Of a stretch of DNA of 11,525 bases, positions 7,714-11,525 are shown in pieces. A program made the position numbers and the translations under genes. The notes beneath the pieces were generated by a model. It made no database searches. It saw nothing but the letters and a program-made list of their open reading frames with translations, and was not told the origin of the DNA. The DNA comes from Pseudomonadota bacterium (lineage in GTDB: Bacteria > Pseudomonadota > Alphaproteobacteria > Sphingomonadales > Sphingomonadaceae). The stretch spans positions 1-11,525 of the forward strand of contig JAFAGN010000033.1 in the NCBI GenBank assembly GCA_023422695.1, written 5' to 3'. The number at the start of each line of letters is the position of its first letter. Within the stretch, counting starts at the first letter, position 1.

Positions 7714-7758
7714 CCTCCCTGTCGCATAGCGATGGGGAGGTGGCAGCGCGAAGCGCTG
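7714..7758. repeat. Double-hairpin intergenic repeat (possible terminator)
   Basis: Ten nt after the methyltransferase stop, 7714-7725 can pair with 7729-7740. The 12-bp stem starts with CCTCCC/GGGAGG, contains two G-U pairs and has a 3-nt loop. A second hairpin, CAGCGC-GAA-GCGCTG (7744-7758), follows after 3 nt. No T-run follows either hairpin. The phrase GGGGAGGTGGCAGCGC with its palindromic core looks like a repeat I recall between sphingomonad genes. It may act as an attenuating 3' end or simply be a REP-type element. It supports a sphingomonad origin right up to the poly-G. Confidence 0.55.
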
Positions 7759-7782
7759 ACGGAGGGGCATCGGGGCTGCCGT

Positions 7783-7835
<53 letters not shown>

Positions 7836-8285
7836 CGGGGTCGGCGGTGGCGGGGTGGACGGCGCGCCGGTGCAGGCGGTGCCGTTGAGCGTGAACGCGG
7901 CCGGGACCGGATTCGACGCGTTGTTCCACGAGCCGTTGAAGCCGAAGTTGGCGGCGCCGCCGGTGCCGAGGGCCGCGTTGTAGCCGGCGTCGCGGGCGCT
8001 CACCTGCGTGCCGGACTGGCTGACCGTCGCGTTCCACGCCTGGACGACCTGCTGGCCGGCGACGAAGCTCCAGCCGAGGGTCCAGCCGTTGACCGGGTCG
8101 CCGAGGTTGGTGACTGTCACGTCGGCGCCGAAGCCGCCGCTCCACTGGTTGGTGATCCGGTAGTCGACCCGGCAGGCGACGGCCGCCGCGGCGGCCGTCA
8201 TCGTGGTGAGCGCGCCCGCCGACAGGGTGACCGCAGAGGCCGCGGCGAGCAGAGCAAGCCGGTGGCGTGGGGTGGTGAGGTGCAC
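7836..8285 (-). CDS. Secreted CBM2 (cellulose-binding) protein, N-terminal part, truncated at poly-G
   Basis: About 150 codons survive. I chose GTG 8285 because GAAAGG lies about 8 nt upstream and the product then starts with a classic signal peptide: MHLTTPRHR, a hydrophobic stretch to about 28, and an Ala-rich cleavage region ending near residue 37. A family 2 carbohydrate-binding module follows (38-138). Its end cysteines Cys38 and Cys138 should form the usual disulfide, and it has NQWSGGF, NGWTLGWSF, QAWNATVSQSG and FGFNGSW. Trp48 and Trp84 fit two of the surface binding tryptophans; the third position appears to be Tyr102. After the CBM comes a Pro/Thr linker (from about 141) that runs into the poly-G. 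Such linkers normally lead to a catalytic domain, for example a glycoside hydrolase or LPMO; that part is missing. The host presumably secretes it to bind cellulose or chitin. Confidence 0.8.
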
Positions 8286-8584
8286 GGGAAATGCCTTTCG
8301 CGGAGGGCAGGCACGCGGCGACGCCGGTCTGCCCGGACCGGCGGATACGTGCCCTGACGCGAGGGGCGACGCCAACACATCGACGTCGGTGATTAGGCTC
8401 CGCGCCCCGTCAGCCTAGGTCACCGCCGGACACCCCCACAAGCGCCGCCCCTCGCCGGGCCCACCGAGGACGTCGCGCGCCCTTCACCCCCGTCGCACGG
8501 GTGGCGCCCGGCGGGCGGCGGCGCGGCCGTCAACAGGGCGACGGCTGGCGGAGCGGCGACCGGCGACCGGCGACCTTTGTCCCG
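8286..8584. other. Gene-free region between the CBM2 gene and the permease terminator
   Basis: I see no credible gene in these 299 bp. They should contain the promoter and 5' leader of the CBM2 gene (read leftward). The region holds an 8-bp hairpin with a 6-nt loop at 8322-8343 (CGCCGGTC/GACCGGCG) and a 7-bp tandem repeat, CGGCGAC, three times at 8554-8574. I could not pick a convincing -10/-35 pair. Confidence 0.5.
8322..8343 (-). promoter_or_regulatory. Hairpin in the probable 5' leader of the CBM2 gene
   Basis: CGCCGGTC (8322-8329) pairs perfectly with GACCGGCG (8336-8343) across a 6-nt loop, about 37 nt upstream of the GTG start. It could be an operator or an mRNA leader structure. In DNA this GC-rich such stems also arise by chance, so the role is open. 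Confidence 0.3.
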
Positions 8585-8614
8585 GGCCGCGCCCTCCCGG
8601 GAGGAGGCGCGGCC
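8585..8614 (-). terminator. Strong hairpin terminator downstream of the TauE/SafE gene
   Basis: GGCCGCGCC (8585-8593) pairs perfectly with GGCGCGGCC (8606-8614). The inner part (8594-8605) adds three more pairs with a 2-nt bulge. It begins 17 nt past the permease stop in the direction of transcription. No T-run follows, which is usual for actinobacterial terminators. Confidence 0.6.
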
Positions 8615-8631
8615 GGGAAACCGCGAGCGGC

Positions 8632-9765
8632 TCAGCCTTCGACGGCGGCGGCGAGCTTCCGCGACTTCGCGGCCTCGGCGCTCTCGACGGCGGCCTCCGG
8701 CTCCGGGGCCCGCCCCGGCCTCACGGCCTCCGCCGGCTCGACCGCCTCCACCGGCTTGACGACCTCCGCCGGCTCGACAGCTCCCGCTGGCTTGACGGCT
8801 TCCGCCGGCTTGACGGACTCCCCCGGCTCCGCCGACGTGGCGAGCTCGGGTTCCCCCGCCTCGGCGGGCGACGTGGCGGCGAGTGCGGCGTCGACAGTGG
8901 CGCGGGCCCGGCGGGTACGGCGCAGCGCGCGCACCGCCAGCCCGACGGCGCCCAGCCAGGCGCCGCCGAGCAGCACGTACACCACCACCGGCAGCGAGCC
9001 GCCCACGCCGCCGGCGCTCAGCAGCGTGCGGGCGTTCGTCAGCACGATCACGCCGCCGATCACGGCGCCGAGCAGCTGAGCGGGGACGATGCGGACCAAC
9101 CAGGCCGCGATCGGCGCGGCGATCAGGCCGCCGACCAGAAGGGCGGCCACTGTGGGCAGCAGGAAGCCCTCGGAGCCCAGGCCGATCAGGAAGCCGATGC
9201 TCGCCGCGCCGGCCACCACGAACTCGGAGGTGTCCACCGAGCCGATGACCTTGCGGGGTTCCATCCGGCCGGAGACCAGCAGGGCCGGGGTGGCGACCGG
9301 GCCCCAGCCACCGCCGCCGGTGGCGTCGACGAAGCCGGCGACCAGGCCGAGCGGGGCGAGGAAGCGGCTACGGAGCCGGCCGGCGGCGCGGTTGGCGCGC
9401 AACGGCCGGGAGAACCGCACCAGCAGGTACGCGCCGAGCGTGAACAGGATGGCGGCCATCCACGGCGCCGCCGCCTCGGTGGAGATGGAGCTGAGGAACG
9501 TCGCCCCGGCGAACGCGCCGATCGCGCCGGGGAGCGCGATGCGGCCGACCACCTTCCAGTCGACGTTGCCGAAACGCCAGTGCGAGACGCCCGCGGCGAG
9601 CGTGGTGCCGATCTCGGCCAGGTGCACCGAGGCGGACGCCGCGGCCGGCGCCACGCCGGCGAACAGGAGAAGCGTGGAGGAGGTCAGCCCGTACGCCATG
9701 CCGAGCGCGCCGTCGACGAGTTGCGCGGCGAGCCCGACGAGGGCGAGGACCAGCAGCTTGCGCAC
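8632..9765 (-). CDS. TauE/SafE-family permease (sulfite exporter-type) with repeat tail
   Basis: This 377-residue membrane protein starts at GTG 9765, with an AGGGGG ribosome-binding site 5 nt upstream. The N-terminal repeat opens with QLVDGALGMAYG, characteristic of TauE/SafE proteins. Several hydrophobic segments follow up to about residue 275, with the second-half signature FVDATGGGGWGP near 145-156, consistent with the usual duplicated multi-pass architecture. Relatives are linked to export of sulfite, sulfoacetate or other organosulfur anions. After the membrane part, a basic stretch (RALRRTRRAR) leads into about 95 extra residues rich in Pro, Ala, Glu and Lys, including six copies of a hexapeptide like EAVKPA. 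Most family members lack such a tail. The gene lies downstream of a same-strand Rrf2 regulator, which suggests sulfur-linked control, but the substrate cannot be read from sequence. Confidence 0.85.
   Translation of the reverse strand: MRKLLVLALVGLAAQLVDGALGMAYGLTSSTLLLFAGVAPAAASASVHLAEIGTTLAAGVSHWRFGNVDWKVVGRIALPGAIGAFAGATFLSSISTEAAAPWMAAILFTLGAYLLVRFSRPLRANRAAGRLRSRFLAPLGLVAGFVDATGGGGWGPVATPALLVSGRMEPRKVIGSVDTSEFVVAGAASIGFLIGLGSEGFLLPTVAALLVGGLIAAPIAAWLVRIVPAQLLGAVIGGVIVLTNARTLLSAGGVGGSLPVVVYVLLGGAWLGAVGLAVRALRRTRRARATVDAALAATSPAEAGEPELATSAEPGESVKPAEAVKPAGAVEPAEVVKPVEAVEPAEAVRPGRAPEPEAAVESAEAAKSRKLAAAVEG
8716..8823 (-). repeat. 18-bp tandem repeat (6 units) in the permease C-terminal tail
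   Basis: Six consecutive 18-bp units with + strand consensus near CGGCTTGACGGCCTCCGC occupy 8716-8823. They stay in frame and encode the hexapeptide [EG]-x-V-[KER]-P-[AVG]. The units differ at several bases, so the array is not a fresh duplication, and it appears to decay on both sides. The encoded tail is probably disordered and cytoplasmic. Confidence 0.8.
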
Positions 9766-9784
9766 GAGCGCCCCCTGACTTTTC

Positions 9785-9800
9785 GGTATCTCCTATCAAC
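9785..9800 (-). promoter_or_regulatory. Candidate operator copy 1, upstream of the permease gene
   Basis: On the - strand this reads GTTGATAGGAGATACC, 20 nt upstream of the permease GTG. It matches the + strand copy at 9850-9865 at 13 of 16 positions in inverted orientation. It lies where the permease promoter should be. A TTGTCG box sits just upstream on the - strand, but no good -10 is visible. It may be a site for the neighbouring Rrf2 protein (inference). Confidence 0.4.
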
Positions 9801-9849
9801 TTGGTCGACAATGCGGCACGAGGGCACCCCGGGTCAAGTCCCCCATCCG

Positions 9850-9865
9850 GTTGGTAGGAGACGCC
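9850..9865 (+). promoter_or_regulatory. Candidate operator copy 2, inverted relative to copy 1
   Basis: This reads GTTGGTAGGAGACGCC on the + strand and matches copy 1 at 13 of 16 positions, sharing the core GGAGA preceded by TA. The copies are 49 nt apart and face each other, between the Rrf2 stop and the permease start. Two related motifs in a 132-bp gap suggest a regulator site. Confidence 0.35.
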
Positions 9866-9897
9866 GGACGGTGTGCCAGAGCGTGCGGAGGCGCCGG

Positions 9898-10368
9898 TCA
9901 GCTCCAGGCGCGCGGGTCGGCGGCCAGTTCGTTTACCCGGCCGGGCAGCGCGCCGGCGGCCACGTCGCCGATGGTGACCAGCTCCAGGATCTCCCGCTCG
10001 CTGGCCCGCAGCGCGATCCAGACGTCCTGCAACGCGCGGGCCGCGCCCTGGTAGCCGAGCTGTTCCGGGCGCTGCCCGCGCACGTGCGCGAGTGGACCGT
10101 CGATGACGCGGATCACCTCGGCCAGGGAGATCTCGCCGGCCGGCCGGGCCAGCCAGTAGCCGCCCTCGGGGCCACGCTGGGCGTGCACGATGCCGCCCCG
10201 GCGCAGTTGCAGCAGGATGCTCTCGAGGAACTTCGGCGGGATGTCCTGCGCGCGGGCGATCTGCTCGGCGGTCACCGGGCGGCTCCGTCCGGTGCTTCCC
10301 CCGTCCGCGACCGAGGCCAGCTCGGCGGCCGCGCGGAGGGCATAGTCGACCCGGGCGGAAAGACGCAT
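9898..10368 (-). CDS. Rrf2-family transcriptional regulator lacking cysteines
   Basis: This 156-residue protein begins with the canonical Rrf2 opening MRLSARVDYALRA. A winged helix-turn-helix follows: VTAEQIARAQDIP with recognition helix PKFLESILLQLRR (44-57), and the wing HAQRGPEGGYWLARP (62-76). A dimerisation helix with LAEVIRVIDGPL follows. The sequence contains no cysteine at all, so it cannot hold the Fe-S cluster used by IscR, NsrR or RsrR. It is therefore closer in type to cluster-free members such as CymR, which controls cysteine metabolism in Firmicutes. The downstream same-strand TauE/SafE gene fits a sulfur-related role (inference). Translation may start on a leaderless mRNA, since TAACCT lies 6 nt before the ATG and no Shine-Dalgarno is visible. 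Confidence 0.88.
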   Translation of the reverse strand: MRLSARVDYALRAAAELASVADGGSTGRSRPVTAEQIARAQDIPPKFLESILLQLRRGGIVHAQRGPEGGYWLARPAGEISLAEVIRVIDGPLAHVRGQRPEQLGYQGAARALQDVWIALRASEREILELVTIGDVAAGALPGRVNELAADPRAWS

Positions 10369-10374
10369 ACGGCC

Positions 10375-10398
10375 AGGTTAGTCCGCTGCGGTGCGGAC
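10375..10398 (-). promoter_or_regulatory. Possible leaderless promoter and inverted repeat ahead of the Rrf2 gene
   Basis: On the - strand TAACCT (10375-10380) fits the actinobacterial -10 pattern TAnnnT and lies 6 nt before the ATG, the spacing expected for a leaderless transcript. Directly upstream, GTCCGC (10381-10386) and GCGGAC (10393-10398) form a perfect inverted repeat with a 6-nt spacer. The repeat could be an autoregulatory operator or the 3' hairpin of tesB, whose stop lies 41 nt before it. No clear -35 is seen. Confidence 0.4.
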
Positions 10399-10438
10399 CT
10401 GCCGCCCGGCCCGCGCCCGGACGATCACCGCCGGGCGA

Positions 10439-11323
10439 TCAGTCGCCGACGCGCCGCAGCAGCCCCTCCTGGACGGCGCTGGCGATGTGCCGGCCGTCGG
10501 TGGTGAACATCCGGCCCGTGGCCAGGCCCCGGGCGCCCGACGCCGACGGGCTCCAGCAGTCGTACAGGAACCACTCGTCGGCGCGGAACGACCTGTGGAA
10601 CCACAGCGCGTGGTCGAGGCTCGCGCCGACCACACCGCCCGGGCCCCACACCTCACCGTGCACCGACAGCACCGAGTCCAGCAGCGTCAGGTCGGAGGCG
10701 TACGTGAGGGCGCACGCGTGCAGCAGCGGATCGTCCGGCAGCTTGCCGTCCAGGCGCATCCACACCCGCTGGTGCGGTTCGGCCGGGCGGTCGCCGGGGC
10801 GGACCCAGCCGGGCTCGCCGACATAGCGCACGTCGATCGGGCGCGGGATCATCCCCCAGATACCCAGGCGCTCCGGGTAGCGGGACAGCCGGTCGGCCAT
10901 CGTCGGCACGTCGTCCGGGCCGGGTACGTCCGGCGGGAGCGGGGCGTGGTGGTCCAGCCCCTCCTCCTGGCGCTGGAACGACGCCGACATGAAGAAGATC
11001 GGCTTGTCGTGCTGCAACGCCACCGAGCGGCGTACCGAGAAGGAGCGGCCGTCGCGGACGTTCTCCACCTGGTACTCGATCGGCTCGGCCGGGTCGCCGG
11101 GGCGCACGAAGTAGCCGTGCAGGGAGTGCACGGCCCGCTCCGCGTCGACGGTGCGACCGGCCGCGACCAGGGCCTGGCCGGCGACCTGCCCGCCGTAGAC
11201 CCGCTGCGGGCCCACCTGCGGGCTCATCCCCCGGAAGGTCATCTCCCCGGTACGGGCGAGGTCGAGCACCTCCAGCAGCTGGTCGACCGCCGCCTGCCCG
11301 GTCGCCACAGCGCCACCACTCAC
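10439..11323 (-). CDS. tesB: Acyl-CoA thioesterase II
   Basis: This 294-residue double-hotdog enzyme hydrolyses acyl-CoA to free fatty acid and CoA in the cytoplasm. The first hotdog has RVYGGQVAGQAL (41-52), HSLHGYFVRPGD (66-77) and RSFSVRRSVALQ. The second has HACALTYASDLTLLD (202-216), with Asp211 as the expected catalytic aspartate, ASLDHALWFHR (234-244) and ASAVQEGLLR (281-290), with Gln285 as the catalytic glutamine. Ser235 appears to occupy the place of the E. coli active-site Thr. The length matches the family. The start GTG 11323 overlaps the pyruvate kinase stop as GTGA. No good Shine-Dalgarno is seen, so coupled translation is likely. It probably serves fatty-acid turnover or CoA recycling. 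Confidence 0.93.
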   Translation of the reverse strand: MSGGAVATGQAAVDQLLEVLDLARTGEMTFRGMSPQVGPQRVYGGQVAGQALVAAGRTVDAERAVHSLHGYFVRPGDPAEPIEYQVENVRDGRSFSVRRSVALQHDKPIFFMSASFQRQEEGLDHHAPLPPDVPGPDDVPTMADRLSRYPERLGIWGMIPRPIDVRYVGEPGWVRPGDRPAEPHQRVWMRLDGKLPDDPLLHACALTYASDLTLLDSVLSVHGEVWGPGGVVGASLDHALWFHRSFRADEWFLYDCWSPSASGARGLATGRMFTTDGRHIASAVQEGLLRRVGD

Positions 11324-11525
11324 TGGAGGGCTCGCGCCGAGGCGGCGTCGACCAGCGAACCGAGCTGGTGCACGCGCAGCGTGTTGGTGGAGCCCGGGGT
11401 GCCGGGCGGGCTGCCCGCCACGATCACCACGTAGTCGCCCGGGTTGGCCCGGTTGAGGCCGAGCAGCGCCTGGTCGACCTGGCGGAACATGTCGTCGGTG
11501 TGCTGGACGAACGGCATCAGGAACG
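11320..11525 (-). CDS. pyk: Pyruvate kinase, C-terminal fragment (runs off window)
   Basis: About 67 codons of the C-terminal domain are visible, entering from the right edge and ending with TGA at 11320-11322. The stretch FLMPFVQHTDDM, then RQVDQALLGL, then DYVVIVAGSPPGTPGSTNTLRV matches the end of bacterial pyruvate kinases, where the GSPPGxxGxTN loop lies in the C-terminal domain. The enzyme converts phosphoenolpyruvate and ADP to pyruvate and ATP. The catalytic barrel lies outside the window. The last residues after HQLG are variable. The stop overlaps the tesB GTG by 4 nt, which suggests a pyk-tesB operon. Confidence 0.88.
   Translation of the reverse strand, partial: FLMPFVQHTDDMFRQVDQALLGLNRANPGDYVVIVAGSPPGTPGSTNTLRVHQLGSLVDAASARALQ

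Noticed and set aside
1..7782. Horizontal transfer as the explanation for mixed taxonomy
   Set aside because: Both sides carry core genes of their own lineages (mrcA-prfB; pyk-tesB), and no integrase, transposase, tRNA or attachment site lies near the boundary.
8554..8574. CGGCGAC x3 tandem repeat as a functional iteron
   Set aside because: Only three short GC-rich units and no replication gene nearby; probably chance or slippage.
10391..11434. 347-codon + strand frame opposite tesB
   Set aside because: Antisense shadow of a clear TesB gene; low-complexity His/Arg/Val-rich translation.

Overview
The window looks like two unrelated bacterial genome fragments joined at a 53-nt run of pure G (7783-7835). 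Positions 1 to about 7782 read as an alphaproteobacterium, most likely Sphingomonadaceae: penicillin-binding protein 1A followed by prfB, GC-rich hairpin repeats of a kind I associate with sphingomonads, and Shine-Dalgarno-led genes all on the + strand. Positions 7836-11525 read as a high-GC actinobacterium, probably Micromonosporaceae-like: a secreted CBM2 protein, a TauE/SafE permease, an Rrf2 regulator, TesB and the end of pyruvate kinase, all on the - strand. The poly-G is best explained as a sequencing or assembly artefact, so gene order should not be read across it.

Left part: (i) 1-174 is a hairpin-rich leader ending in an AT-rich patch with a 12-bp palindrome. (ii) 175-3217 is a tight three-gene operon: a sugar-lactone oxidase-type flavoprotein, a PLP enzyme of the D-threonine aldolase/D-serine dehydratase family, and a TetR regulator. 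Start and stop codons overlap at both junctions (ATGA, GTGA), so this looks like one translationally coupled unit that probably regulates itself. (iii) 3280-5796 is the bifunctional cell-wall synthase PBP1A. (iv) 5858-6985 is release factor RF2 without the programmed frameshift. (v) 6985-7704 overlaps prfB by one base and encodes a SAM-methyltransferase-like protein with a lipoprotein signal. (vi) 7714-7758 holds a two-hairpin repeat just before the junction.

Right part, in transcription order (right to left): the C-terminal end of pyruvate kinase; acyl-CoA thioesterase II (tesB), overlapping it by GTGA; a cysteine-free Rrf2 regulator that may be leaderless; a 132-bp gap with a pair of inverted 16-nt motifs; a TauE/SafE permease with a tandem-repeat C-terminal tail; a strong hairpin terminator; about 300 bp without a gene; and the N-terminal part of a secreted CBM2 protein whose proline linker runs into the poly-G.

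I see no CRISPR array, transposase, phage module, tRNA or rRNA. I do not find a convincing undescribed system. The points most worth following are the lactone oxidase/PLP enzyme/TetR operon, the Cys-less Rrf2 next to a sulfite-exporter-type permease with candidate operators, the lipobox-bearing methyltransferase, and the chimeric join itself.
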